NCBI GenBank assembly: GCA_964352405.1
Contig: CAYGRY010000004.1
Span: forward strand, 13,893-77,892
DNA: 64,000 nt
Reading direction: 5' to 3'
DNA from: UBA4207 sp964352405
GTDB taxonomy: Bacteria > Bdellovibrionota > Bacteriovoracia > Bacteriovoracales > Bacteriovoracaceae
This document shows, one piece after another, positions 51,468 through 60,090 of the stretch; within the stretch, counting starts at the first letter, position 1; each line of letters begins with the position of its first letter. Both the position numbers and the translations under genes were made by a program. The notes beneath the pieces were generated by a model. That model had not been told where the DNA came from. It ran no database searches and was given only the letters and a program-made list of their open reading frames with translations.

Positions 51468-52074
51468 ATCTATTAACTAGCTTAAGAATAAGTTCACCAG
51501 CTTCATCAAGACTTTCTCCCCATGAAACGATTCCATCTAAGTGACCTGCCATGGCAAATAATCCTGACGTTTTTCCATTAACAATTTGCTTAACTGCTTT
51601 GGCCATCTGAACGGTTCCGTAAGGAACTTCCTTTGCAGTTGAATCATAGTTTTCTTCAAGCATTTTATTCCATAGAAAATGATCATGAATATGAAATACA
51701 ACATTGATATCGCTTGAACATTCATAGATGGCTGCGTGAGTAAGAGCCTCACTGGAAGCATCCATGCAACCTCTAGCATAAATGGCATTTTTATCGAGAT
51801 CGTAATTTTCAACAATGGTGTAATGCTCACCAGTCAAATCTTGAAACTTACCAGTCTGTGTCGCAGTAATAATGAACTCTAAATGGTCTAAGCCAAGGAC
51901 TTTTTGGGATAAATTGCCATAACCGATATAAACATCAGGGTATTCACCTATCAGTTTTAGGTGGTAGAGCTTTTTTCTCCAGTTTTCAAGAGCGCTGTAT
52001 TGATCGGGCTTAAGAGCAGCAGATGGAGTGAAATGCCGCTCATATTTAATAACACCATCATCAATTTCAGACAC
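51457..52074 (-). CDS. Class II aldolase/adducin-family protein
   Basis: The zinc-site pattern is visible: YGNLSQKV (phosphate loop), FIITATQTGK, SSEALTHAAIYE, and the metal-binding HIHDHFLW, followed by the third histidine in AGHLDGIVSWG. The family includes fuculose-phosphate aldolase, ribulose-phosphate epimerase and methylthioribulose-phosphate dehydratase; this copy cannot be assigned further. At 205 residues it is of normal length. It stands alone, divergent from the acidic membrane protein. Confidence 0.82.
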   Translation of the reverse strand: MSEIDDGVIKYERHFTPSAALKPDQYSALENWRKKLYHLKLIGEYPDVYIGYGNLSQKVLGLDHLEFIITATQTGKFQDLTGEHYTIVENYDLDKNAIYARGCMDASSEALTHAAIYECSSDINVVFHIHDHFLWNKMLEENYDSTAKEVPYGTVQMAKAVKQIVNGKTSGLFAMAGHLDGIVSWGESLDEAGELILKLVNRFKS

Positions 52075-52129
52075 TTAACTTCTCCCGAGAAAATTCGATA
52101 AGTTAGGTATATCAGGAAATGGAGATAGT

Positions 52130-53230
52130 TTGAATCTCGATGAGTTAAAAAAGAAATTACTCGCCGCTTTACCCCCAGCTATTCGCGAAAAGTTGGGAGT
52201 AGAACTAGATGAAGATCTGGATGAAGATGATCTAGAGGAAGTCGATGGTGATGAGCCAACGGATAGTCACGATTTAGAGAAAATCAAGAGCTCTGGTGAT
52301 GATGACGAAGAAAGTGACGAAGATGACGACGAAGAAGAAGATGACGAAGAAGCTGAGAAAAAAGCTAAAAAAACAAAAATTATCAGAATCATTGTCATGT
52401 GTGCCATTGCATTTTTTATCCTCGACGAATTCATGGCTGAGAATGACTCTGGTGTTGAAGAAGTCCCAGTTGTTGCCAAGCCAACAATGACACCTGTCAA
52501 AAAAGCAGCCATGTTACTTAAAAAACAAAAAGAAGAAGAAGCTAAGAAGTCGGCATTAGAATCAGCCAGTGAAGAGGAATCACAATCTTCTGCTGAGGCA
52601 GAGATTGAACAAACTCCTGTGTCAATAGAAACACCCGTTATGGCTGAGGAAGAACCTTCGTATGATTCTAGTTATGAGCAAAACCAAGAGCCTGAAGAAG
52701 TGCCACCAGAGACCCCTGTTGTTGTTTTAACACCTGCTCAAGAGAAACCTGTAGTAGAGACACCGACACCCTCAATTGATCTTGGAATGGATGAAGAGGA
52801 TACAAAGAAAGAATCTAGTTTGGATATGCTAATGAAAGCCGTGGATAAATCGGAAGAAATGACTGAAACAAACATGAAGAATTCGGTTAATCGGGATGAT
52901 CCTACTTATATTCAACCACCAAATTATTTAAGAAGTGGTCGTGGACTTGTTTATAATTGTAAAGAAAATCACTGGGCCTGCGTCGATAAATTTAGTTATT
53001 TCACTTGTTATGAAAATCAAAACTGGAATAAAGAAAATGATCAGAGTACAGAATGCATAACTAGGGACGTGTATGCTTCAGCTGGTGACTGTGCCGCTAT
53101 TCAAAAATTTTATGTGAACAAACCAGAGCCTACTGATTTTTGTGGAAAGTCAAAAGAGCAATCAGGTTCTGATGATTCTCAGCCGACGATTCAAGAGCAA
53201 GACGATTTATCTAACTTGGTCGCTCCCTAG
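52130..53230 (+). CDS. Acidic single-pass membrane protein with Cys-containing C-terminal domain
   Basis: No family is recognised. The TTG start follows GGAGA (52121-52125). Residues ~25-76 are almost wholly Asp/Glu, then a basic stop-transfer (EKKAKKTK), one membrane segment (~84-98, IIRIIVMCAIAFFIL), a long Pro/Glu-rich linker (~110-265) and a ~75-residue C-terminal domain with about six cysteines (YNCKENHWACVDK, FTCYENQNW). By the positive-inside rule the acidic part is cytoplasmic and the Cys domain periplasmic. It could link a cytoplasmic basic partner to the envelope; this is speculation. Confidence 0.75.
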   Translation: MNLDELKKKLLAALPPAIREKLGVELDEDLDEDDLEEVDGDEPTDSHDLEKIKSSGDDDEESDEDDDEEEDDEEAEKKAKKTKIIRIIVMCAIAFFILDEFMAENDSGVEEVPVVAKPTMTPVKKAAMLLKKQKEEEAKKSALESASEEESQSSAEAEIEQTPVSIETPVMAEEEPSYDSSYEQNQEPEEVPPETPVVVLTPAQEKPVVETPTPSIDLGMDEEDTKKESSLDMLMKAVDKSEEMTETNMKNSVNRDDPTYIQPPNYLRSGRGLVYNCKENHWACVDKFSYFTCYENQNWNKENDQSTECITRDVYASAGDCAAIQKFYVNKPEPTDFCGKSKEQSGSDDSQPTIQEQDDLSNLVAP

Positions 53231-53232
53231 AA

Positions 53233-53919
53233 CTACCAACCTCTATATTTTTGATACTTCTTTTTCTTAAGCTCTTCAACAGCAGCTTCGTCTTCTTTTG
53301 TAAGGGCTTCAAAGATCCAATCGATTGAGTCTTCATCAGAAAAAGGCCAAGGTACAAAAGCTGTTTTAATTTTTAGTGTAAATCCACGCCACAAGTCGAG
53401 AGAAACTGGAGTACAGGCAATAGCGCTGTTGTGCCATCTTTTACCCTTATGGGTTGAAGTTAGTTGTTCACTAACAAAAGTATTCTCTTGGTTGTTTGGA
53501 TCTAACCATTCAAGTGAAAAGAGCTCATCATTAAGTTCGATGGCAATTTTCCAATTTTTGATATCTTTGTTTTCTTCAAATCGAGTAACACTATAATTAA
53601 ATTGGACGCAGGTTTTATTTAAAGAATATCGAGTAATATTCTTCTTGATTCCATTTTTATATTGGCTTGCAGTTAAAGCTTTTGTTTCAGCAACTTCTTT
53701 CCATTTCTTTTCAAGGTAAGGTTTAGTCAGAGGCATAGCTTCAATAGTATAGATTCCGCCGCCCATAGTTGCTGATTTTAATAATTGATCTCGCATCTCC
53801 GTAGAGCTTAGAGTTTCAATTTCTGAACCATTGGTGATGAGGTGTGGGCTTGGCGTAGGAGCGCTCTTTGGAAGAAGGCTACAACTTGAAAGAAGCAATG
53901 AGATAATAAGTATTTTCAT
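53233..53919 (-). CDS. Lipoprotein of unknown function
   Basis: A short lipoprotein signal peptide with lipobox LLSSC (Cys13) is followed by SLLPKS and a Pro/Ser linker. The mature protein (~215 residues) has an alpha/beta pattern, two cysteines beyond the lipid-bearing one (NKTCVQF and IACTPVS) and a Lys/Glu-rich C-terminal helix. No family is recognised. The stop lies two bases from the stop of the convergent acidic membrane protein. Confidence 0.78.
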   Translation of the reverse strand: MKILIISLLLSSCSLLPKSAPTPSPHLITNGSEIETLSSTEMRDQLLKSATMGGGIYTIEAMPLTKPYLEKKWKEVAETKALTASQYKNGIKKNITRYSLNKTCVQFNYSVTRFEENKDIKNWKIAIELNDELFSLEWLDPNNQENTFVSEQLTSTHKGKRWHNSAIACTPVSLDLWRGFTLKIKTAFVPWPFSDEDSIDWIFEALTKEDEAAVEELKKKKYQKYRGW

Positions 53920-53974
53920 ATGTAGATCATATCCCGATAGGGAATAAGACTACAAGTCGAAGATTTTTTGAGAA

Positions 53975-54694
53975 TTAAGCAGCGTCTTTATTGAATTCGC
54001 CATTCACGATAGTGAGTTTGAAGGTTTGTTCGTTCTTTCCTTCTTCACGTCTCATAGCAGCTATAAAATGTTCTACTAAATGAGGATCAAACTGTGAGCC
54101 TGAAAATTCAATCAGTTCTGCAAAGGCAACTTCATAAGCCAAGCCTTTTCTATAAGGTCTTGTTGACGTCATGGCATCAAATGTATCTGCAATTAAAATG
54201 ATTCTTGAATAAAGAGGGATATCTTCCCCTTTCATGGCATCTGGATAACCTCTACCATCATATCTTTCATGGTGGTGTTTCGCCCAAATTGCAATATCTT
54301 CAAAAGGTGAAAAGCCTTTTAAAATTTCAGCTGATTTACTTGGATGTGATTTCATAACTAAAAACTCATCTTCTGTAAGTCGAGCCGGCTTATTTAAAAC
54401 TGCGTCAGGTACAGCAATTTTACCAATGTCATGAAAAAGAGCCGCTAGCTCTAGGTTATAGAGCGCTTCAGCGTCTAGTCCTAGTTCTTTGCCTAATGTC
54501 AGTGAGTAATACGCAACACGCATACTGTGGCCGTAGGTATAATGATCCTTACAATCGAGTGCATATAAAATACTTCTTACAGCTTGCTCACAAAATTCTT
54601 TTTGGCTTTGGCGCAAAGTTTCAGCTTCACTCTGAGTCGAGCTGGCAACTTTATGTCCGTGTAATGAAATAACATTGCTTTTTTTATCGCTCAT
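53975..54694 (-). CDS. HD-GYP cyclic-di-GMP phosphodiesterase-like protein
   Basis: The HD-GYP domain covers nearly the whole protein: DHYTYGHSMRVAYYS, the HD pair in LAALFHDIGKIAVPD (H88, D89), HHHERYDGRGYP (GYP signature) and DTFDAMTSTRPYRKG. Such enzymes hydrolyse cyclic-di-GMP (or cGAMP) to mononucleotides. There is no receiver or sensor domain, only a ~30-residue N-terminal extension, so it probably works in trans or is regulated by a partner. I chose ATG 54694 (GAGAG upstream), not the longer frame. It is divergent from a SpoIIE-like phosphatase gene. Confidence 0.92.
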   Translation of the reverse strand: MSDKKSNVISLHGHKVASSTQSEAETLRQSQKEFCEQAVRSILYALDCKDHYTYGHSMRVAYYSLTLGKELGLDAEALYNLELAALFHDIGKIAVPDAVLNKPARLTEDEFLVMKSHPSKSAEILKGFSPFEDIAIWAKHHHERYDGRGYPDAMKGEDIPLYSRIILIADTFDAMTSTRPYRKGLAYEVAFAELIEFSGSQFDPHLVEHFIAAMRREEGKNEQTFKLTIVNGEFNKDAA

Positions 54695-54895
54695 TTCATC
54701 TCTCGCTAGCGCCGGATTCAAAACCGATGTATTAATATTGACGCTAGATATTATTTTAACGCCATCACATGATCGATTCGGTCAACTAGAGGGTGAACTT
54801 TAGATAAATTCGGGCTTTCAGTGAGATAGGCTAGAATTTCTCTTAAGTACTATGACAATAATATGAGCTTTTATTGGGTATTCAGGTATTTACGG

Positions 54896-54924
54896 TTTCA
54901 CCAAAGTCCAAGCTCTCGTATAAT
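54896..54924 (+). promoter_or_regulatory. Promoter candidate for the SpoIIE-like gene
   Basis: A perfect TATAAT lies at 54919-54924, 38 bases upstream of the ATG. The -35 position at 17-base spacing reads TTTCAC, a poor match. The rest of the 267-base divergent intergenic region (54695-54961) shows no gene. Confidence 0.4.
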
Positions 54925-54961
54925 AAACACAATTTAAGGGCCACAGGACGAAGGATTGTCC

Positions 54962-56110
54962 ATGCGAGAAACCATTGTATTTAGTCGACATCCCCGCTTT
55001 AAAAGCTGGTTGTCTGCCATCATTCCACGATTGCCGCTTGCTGGTGACGAGTTGAGGTTTGCCTCAAGCTTAGAAGATCTGGAAAGTAGTTTACTAGATG
55101 CCAACAAACTCATTCTTGTTGATTATTCATGGCAAGAGCAACTTGATTTGCCGTTAAGTAAATCTAAGTCTCAAGTCATCTTGCTTGGAGATGTTCAAAA
55201 CTCTGATGCTGGCCAAGTGTGGCAAATGCGACAGCTTTGTTTAGACCGAGCACAAATTCATGCCTTCATCGATTATTCCAGAGATGCTGAATTCTATATT
55301 CCCGTTTTAAGATCAGCACTTCTAGCTCGAGATGGTGCAGGTAAGATGAGCGAGATTAAAGAAATGTCGTTAAAGTTGAATGCTTTAGTAACACAAAATC
55401 TTTTAGAGCTACACCGCTTAAAGAGACTTCATGAAAAGTTGGTCCCTCTTAGAAGTGAAAAATTAAAAGGCGTCTCAATATATAGTAAGTTTGCCGCGGG
55501 GGAGAGCTCTGGTGGAGAGTTTTTCGATACTGTTTGCTTTGATAAAGATGTCTTAATTCTAATGGCGTCATCAAAATCATATGTCGCAAGCTCGGCCATC
55601 TTAGGACATTTTGAGGATCTTCGAAATTCTAAAACATTCGATGACCAATCTTTTGAAAAGTTTATTACATCACTGTCTTATGAATTGAAAAAATTTCAAA
55701 ATAATGAAGTCGAACTAACACTTATCACATTAGATATCCATTCAATGCAAGTCAGTGGATATAATTTTGGCGGTGGCACAATATGGAAAAATGGCCAAGC
55801 TTTAAATACTCCAAATGAACTAGAACTCAATCCAATCTTTGTTGAAAAAGCAAAAGTGGAGTTTAAGATCTCGCGTGGTGAACAAATACTTATTCGCTCG
55901 GCTGGCTATGCAAAGAATCTGGAATCAACAACTTTAGAACATAAAGAAAAATGGATTGAGTTTCTAAAGTCGATCGAAAATAAATCAACTTATGAAAAAA
56001 TGTCAGAACTCTTTTTTAAGCTAAAAAAAGATATGACCAAAGATTTTTTAAAAACTGATGCATCCGTCATAATTATTGAGGTAGATAAAAATGCAATTCT
56101 TCAAGTGTAG
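54962..56110 (+). CDS. SpoIIE/RsbU-like PP2C-fold protein with altered metal site
   Basis: The N-terminal ~125 residues resemble a degenerate response-receiver fold (ANKLILVDYSW, SKSQVILLGDV). A helical linker (~130-160) leads to a domain like SpoIIE/RsbU phosphatases: HEKLVPLRS...GVSIYSKFAAGESSGGEFFD corresponds to Q..LLP...G..I.A...PA..VGGDFYD, but the metal aspartate is replaced (G184-G185-E186). Later blocks (LITLDIHSMQVSGYNFGG; EQILIRSAGYAKN) fit G.D....L.YANAGH and D.LLLYTDG, again lacking the TDG aspartate. Probably a pseudo-phosphatase or one with altered metals. AAGGA at 54951-54955 sets ATG 54962. Confidence 0.65.
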   Translation: MRETIVFSRHPRFKSWLSAIIPRLPLAGDELRFASSLEDLESSLLDANKLILVDYSWQEQLDLPLSKSKSQVILLGDVQNSDAGQVWQMRQLCLDRAQIHAFIDYSRDAEFYIPVLRSALLARDGAGKMSEIKEMSLKLNALVTQNLLELHRLKRLHEKLVPLRSEKLKGVSIYSKFAAGESSGGEFFDTVCFDKDVLILMASSKSYVASSAILGHFEDLRNSKTFDDQSFEKFITSLSYELKKFQNNEVELTLITLDIHSMQVSGYNFGGGTIWKNGQALNTPNELELNPIFVEKAKVEFKISRGEQILIRSAGYAKNLESTTLEHKEKWIEFLKSIENKSTYEKMSELFFKLKKDMTKDFLKTDASVIIIEVDKNAILQV

Positions 56111-56690
56111 TCTTATCGTTTTACTTATTCCTTTTTTTGCCAACGCAAATACTTACACCGAGCTTGAATGTCTTGATGCAAGTTTTGAGACAACGATAAG
56201 TCATAAAGGATTTCCTTTTGGTCTTACAAAAAATATTCTTACAACTTCTAAAGATAAATGTGTCATCACCATTCATCATGAAAAGTTAAAATTTATCAAA
56301 GACCAATGGGTCATTGATGTTTGTCGCGAACCCGTTCATATGAAAAAAGGTGCAGGTGCTGTTGAGGTCATTAAGCGTGATGGCGTCTGCGTGGAAGGAT
56401 CTAAGTCGAGCTATTGTGGAGAGCTCGCTCGATTAAAGACCTTAATTCAAGACGATGGTTTAATTTTTGCTGAAGGCGAGAAAGAAGATCTAAGCTCAGA
56501 TCACGGTAAAATCTATTGTGCTTTCAGTGTTATTCAACGCTACCTCGAGCAAGGAATTGTACTTTCAAGACATGGTGGAACAGTCCTACCAACTCCATCT
56601 TCTAGCCCTATGCCTGAATCAAATATGCCTGTTGTTGAACCTAAAAAAGAGGAAACAACAAAAACTGAAGGAAATACTGGTTCGTTCTAA
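56091..56690 (+). CDS. Exported Cys-containing protein
   Basis: It starts 20 bases inside the SpoIIE-like gene. The signal peptide ends FFANA. The mature ~180 residues have seven or so cysteines (ELECLD, DKCVIT, DVCREP, DGVCVE, SYCGE, IYCAF) and a Pro/Ser/Glu/Thr-rich tail. No family is recognised. It is flanked by overlapping genes on both sides (20 bases and 1 base), so the three probably form one transcript and may serve one envelope function. Confidence 0.72.
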   Translation: MQFFKCSLIVLLIPFFANANTYTELECLDASFETTISHKGFPFGLTKNILTTSKDKCVITIHHEKLKFIKDQWVIDVCREPVHMKKGAGAVEVIKRDGVCVEGSKSSYCGELARLKTLIQDDGLIFAEGEKEDLSSDHGKIYCAFSVIQRYLEQGIVLSRHGGTVLPTPSSSPMPESNMPVVEPKKEETTKTEGNTGSF

Positions 56691-57541
56691 TGAAAAATTT
56701 TTTAGCAGGTCTTCTTGTTGGAATTATCATTGGTGGATCATTCATTTTTTTGAGTGAATCAAACGAAAAAGTTACGCAGTCATCCTCTAATCTTAGCTGT
56801 GCTCCAAGCGAAGTCATCACCCAAGTTAAAACAGTTCCTTCGAAATGTGATGACTCTACTGAGCAAATTAACACGGAAAAAATTGAAAAAGCTTTCTTGT
56901 TGTTTTTGGCCAGCATAGGAATTAAAAAAGACTATGCTGATTCAATTAAAACAATTGTAGATGATCCTGAAGGTTATAGTCCCCAAATCCCAAACGAAGA
57001 GGATGCGCAAGCGATAACACAAACTGAAACGCAGTTCTTTTATCCTCGAAATGAAGCACTTAAGAAGTTCGATATTCAGGTAGGATTTCAAGAACTCGTT
57101 GACTACGAACCTTCTTTTAGGAGAAATGAGAATTATCTTTTAAAGGATGCCGCAGTTTATTTTGCCAAAGCAAAAACAATTACAAGCTTAACCAAGATCA
57201 AAAGGTATAACGGAGTTTATTCGGGCAAGCTTTACCGACTAACAGGTAAACATAAAGGTAAAGTTGAAGACGTAGAGATGAATATTGAATTTTGGGAGAA
57301 AAAGAAAGGTGAAATTGACGGAAAGTTTACGATGACGATTGCTAGAGATGGAGAAATTTATAGCAATATGAGAGGGGAGGGGGGAAATAACGATCTTTAT
57401 TTAAACCCACAAAACCCAAGAGAACTCATTATTAAAGCTGCCCCAGGAATGTATTTTCATTTTATTGATAAAAACTTAAAAAGTGCTAACGTTTATGATG
57501 AAGGTGAGTTCATCGGCGTTAGCACCTTAAAAAGACTCTAA
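56690..57541 (+). CDS. Membrane-anchored protein of unknown function
   Basis: The start overlaps the upstream stop (TAATG). An N-terminal Gly-rich membrane anchor (FLAGLLVGIIIGGSFIFLSE) is followed by a Ser/Cys linker, a helical region (~60-100) and a strand-rich C-terminal domain (YNGVYSGKLYRLTGK, EMNIEFWEKK, GKFTMTIARDGE), perhaps a lipocalin-like barrel. No family is recognised. The C-terminal coding region contains a strong hairpin that acts on the opposite strand (57483-57525). It ends one base from the stop of the convergent gamma-lyase gene. Confidence 0.72.
   Translation: MKNFLAGLLVGIIIGGSFIFLSESNEKVTQSSSNLSCAPSEVITQVKTVPSKCDDSTEQINTEKIEKAFLLFLASIGIKKDYADSIKTIVDDPEGYSPQIPNEEDAQAITQTETQFFYPRNEALKKFDIQVGFQELVDYEPSFRRNENYLLKDAAVYFAKAKTITSLTKIKRYNGVYSGKLYRLTGKHKGKVEDVEMNIEFWEKKKGEIDGKFTMTIARDGEIYSNMRGEGGNNDLYLNPQNPRELIIKAAPGMYFHFIDKNLKSANVYDEGEFIGVSTLKRL
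57467..57525 (-). terminator. Minus-strand intrinsic terminator inside the convergent gene
   Basis: GTGCTAACG/CGTTAGCAC (57483-57491, 57517-57525) forms a 9-bp stem with an inner GATGAA/TTCATC stem. Read on the minus strand it is followed by TTTTTAAGTTTTTATC. It lies 17 bases past the gamma-lyase stop, so the terminator of the CBS operon is embedded in the coding region of the opposing gene. Confidence 0.75.
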
Positions 57542-58711
57542 TTATTTTTTATTAAATCCGTTCTCAAGATCAGCAATCAAATCCTTCACATCTTCTAAGC
57601 CAACTGAAAGGCGAATAAGATTATCGCTTAAGCCAATACTCTGACGAACTTTCTTAGGAACAGAAGCGTGAGTCATGATCGCTGGGTGTTCAACCAAACT
57701 CTCAACTCCGCCAAGGCTTTCAGCCAAAGCAAACAACTCAAGCCCTTGAAGAAACTTCTTAGACTCTTTAACGCCGCCTTTGATGAAGAATGTAATCATG
57801 CCACCAAAGCCACTCATCTGCTTTTTAGCGAGCTTATGTTGTGGATGACTTGGAAGCCCTGGATAAACAACGCGTTCTACTTGTTTATGGCCTTCAAGCC
57901 ATTTAGCAATTTTCATTGCACCTTGCTCATGGGCACGCATACGTACCGCTAGAGTTTTAAGACCACGTAGAACTAGCCAAGAGTCGAATGGAGACTGCGC
58001 AGGACCGATGCTGTTTTGTAAGCGAAAGAAATCTTGATTCATTTTCTTATCGTTATACATGAGTACACCACCAACCACATCAGAGTGGCCGTTGATATAC
58101 TTTGTCATAGAGTGAAGAACCATGTCGGCACCAAGATCAAGTGGATTTTGGAAGTATGGTGACATGAATGTGTTATCGACTAAAACTAGCGCATTCGCTT
58201 TCTTTGCAGCTTTTGAAATTCCGGCAATATCAGAAAGTTTTAAAAGAGGGTTGGTTGGACTTTCAAGCCAAACCATCGCTGGTTTAAACTTTTTAATCTC
58301 AGCTTCGGTCTTTTTTAAGTCAGTCGTATCAATGAATTTAAAGTTGTGACGCTCATGAAAAATAGTCGTGAACATTCTATAGGTTCCACCGTAAACATCA
58401 TCGCCAACTAAAATTTTTGATCCCTTTGGGAGATGGTGCATGACTAGCATAGCCGCCGAAAGTCCACTGGCCGTTACAGTTGCAAATTTAGCGTTCTCTA
58501 GAGAGGCGAGGCACTCCTCTAAACGAGTTCTGGTTGGGTTATGACTTCTTGTGTACTCATAACCTTGGTGAACACCAGGAGCTTTTTGTACAAAAGTCGA
58601 CGTTTGAAAAATCGGAGGCATGATGGCGCCTGTAACCGGATCAGGTTCACCGCCGACATGAATAGTTCTAGTGTCAAAAGATTGCTTAGATTGTTTTTTA
58701 CTATTGGCCAT
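57542..58711 (-). CDS. Cystathionine gamma-lyase (Cys/Met PLP enzyme)
   Basis: This is a Cys/Met-metabolism PLP enzyme: PIFQTSTFVQKAPG, YTRSHNPTRTRLEECLASLE, ASGLSAAM, the PLP lysine in HSMTKYINGHSD, and AESLGGVESLVEHPAIMTH. The Glu in SLGGVES and the adjacent CBS gene favour gamma-lyase (cystathionine to cysteine, 2-oxobutyrate and ammonia) over MetB or MetC. At 389 residues it is of normal length. Its start overlaps the CBS stop by one base (TAATG), and it completes reverse transsulfuration. A terminator follows within the convergent gene. Confidence 0.9.
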   Translation of the reverse strand: MANSKKQSKQSFDTRTIHVGGEPDPVTGAIMPPIFQTSTFVQKAPGVHQGYEYTRSHNPTRTRLEECLASLENAKFATVTASGLSAAMLVMHHLPKGSKILVGDDVYGGTYRMFTTIFHERHNFKFIDTTDLKKTEAEIKKFKPAMVWLESPTNPLLKLSDIAGISKAAKKANALVLVDNTFMSPYFQNPLDLGADMVLHSMTKYINGHSDVVGGVLMYNDKKMNQDFFRLQNSIGPAQSPFDSWLVLRGLKTLAVRMRAHEQGAMKIAKWLEGHKQVERVVYPGLPSHPQHKLAKKQMSGFGGMITFFIKGGVKESKKFLQGLELFALAESLGGVESLVEHPAIMTHASVPKKVRQSIGLSDNLIRLSVGLEDVKDLIADLENGFNKK

Positions 58712-60090
58712 TATAGCGCCTCTTTCTTTGCCATGTACTGAAGTACATCAATTTCAGTTAATATATCGATAAGTTTATCGTTTCTTGTAACCAGTGCGAT
58801 TTCTTTTTTTAGAAGAGCGTTGGCAACATTTTCAAGAAGCTCATTCTCATCAACGATTCTAAAGTTTTGGTGAGTGGCTAGGCTGATATTATCGCTTTGT
58901 GAAAACTCACCTAAAAGAACAGGGCGAACAAGATTCTTTTCAGAGACAAGTCCTTTAATCAGTCCTTTATCAACGACAGGAAGATAAGAGATACCTTTTT
59001 CTTCCATCATCTTAATCGCTTCACCAATTGTTGCACTGTCTTTTACGCTGAAGATTTCTTTTCCTTTACCTAAAGTTAAAAGAACATCGCGAATCTGAAC
59101 ACTGAAACTACTATCGAGATAGTTATTCGTGCTCATCCAATCATCGTTGTAAATTTTTGAAGCGTATCTATTTCCTGAGTCATGAAGAAGAACAAGAATT
59201 TTTTCAGGCTTCTTTAAAGTTTTGGCGTATTTAATCGCACCAACGATGGCTGCACCAGCAGAGCCACCAGCATAAATACCTTCATGCTTTAAAAGCTTTC
59301 TGGTCATCAAGAAACTTTCTTTGTCTCCAATAACGATCCAGTCATCAATATTTTTAAAGTCGTAGTTTTCAGGAATGAAGTCTTCGCCAACACCTTCAAG
59401 AACGTAAGGTCTGGCCTGTCCCATTTTTCCTGTCTTCGCAAACTCAGCAACGATGGAGCCTTCGCAGTCGATGCCGATAATTTTTACATTGGGCATCTTC
59501 TCTTTAAAATAACGGCCACAACCTGAAATAGTTCCACCTGTGCCGACTGTCGCCATAAATGTATCGAAGTCTCCGCCAGTCTGTTCGTACATCTCTGGGG
59601 CAGTCCACGTATAGTGCGTGTCGCGGTTATGTAGGTTATCGTATTGATTAACATAGAATGAGTTAGGAATAGTGGCTGAGAGACGCTTAGAGACGCTGTA
59701 ATAGCTTCTAGGGTCATCTGGCTCAACGTTAGTAGGACAAACGACCACTTTCGCCCCAAAGGCCTTTAGATTGCTAATTTTCTCTTGTGACTGTTTGTCC
59801 GCCATCACAAAAATACACTTATAGCCGTGAACAGCTGCCCACATAGCAAGACCGACTCCGGTATTACCTGAAGTTCCTTCAATGATGGTTCCACCTGGCT
59901 TAAGTGTGCCTTCTTTAACGGCTTGATCAAGCATATAGGCACCGATGCGATCTTTAGTCGATCCACCTGGATTCATATATTCAAGCTTGACGTAAATCTC
60001 ACTTTCAACTTCGCTGGCAACTTTGTTGAGCTTAACAATTGGAGTTCCCCCAATCGCTTCAAGAATATTGGGTCTAGTACCTTTCATCAT
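58711..60090 (-). CDS. Cystathionine beta-synthase with C-terminal CBS-domain pair
   Basis: It joins homocysteine and serine to cystathionine. The PLP lysine is in GGSTKDRIG, EGTSGNTGVGLA is the substrate loop, VGTGGTISG the phosphate loop, and GEGxxGxP-like GVGEDFIPENYD follows. The catalytic domain (~1-330) is joined to two CBS domains (~345-459, ATIGEAIKMMEEKGISYLPVVD), which in eukaryotic enzymes bind SAM or control activity. There is no haem-binding N-terminal extension. It overlaps gshA by 4 bases. Confidence 0.93.
   Translation of the reverse strand: MMKGTRPNILEAIGGTPIVKLNKVASEVESEIYVKLEYMNPGGSTKDRIGAYMLDQAVKEGTLKPGGTIIEGTSGNTGVGLAMWAAVHGYKCIFVMADKQSQEKISNLKAFGAKVVVCPTNVEPDDPRSYYSVSKRLSATIPNSFYVNQYDNLHNRDTHYTWTAPEMYEQTGGDFDTFMATVGTGGTISGCGRYFKEKMPNVKIIGIDCEGSIVAEFAKTGKMGQARPYVLEGVGEDFIPENYDFKNIDDWIVIGDKESFLMTRKLLKHEGIYAGGSAGAAIVGAIKYAKTLKKPEKILVLLHDSGNRYASKIYNDDWMSTNNYLDSSFSVQIRDVLLTLGKGKEIFSVKDSATIGEAIKMMEEKGISYLPVVDKGLIKGLVSEKNLVRPVLLGEFSQSDNISLATHQNFRIVDENELLENVANALLKKEIALVTRNDKLIDILTEIDVLQYMAKKEAL

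Noticed and set aside
52296..52380. GAT/GAA-rich stretch as a DNA microsatellite
   Set aside because: Codons are mixed and irregular; it is better explained as a polyacidic coding segment.
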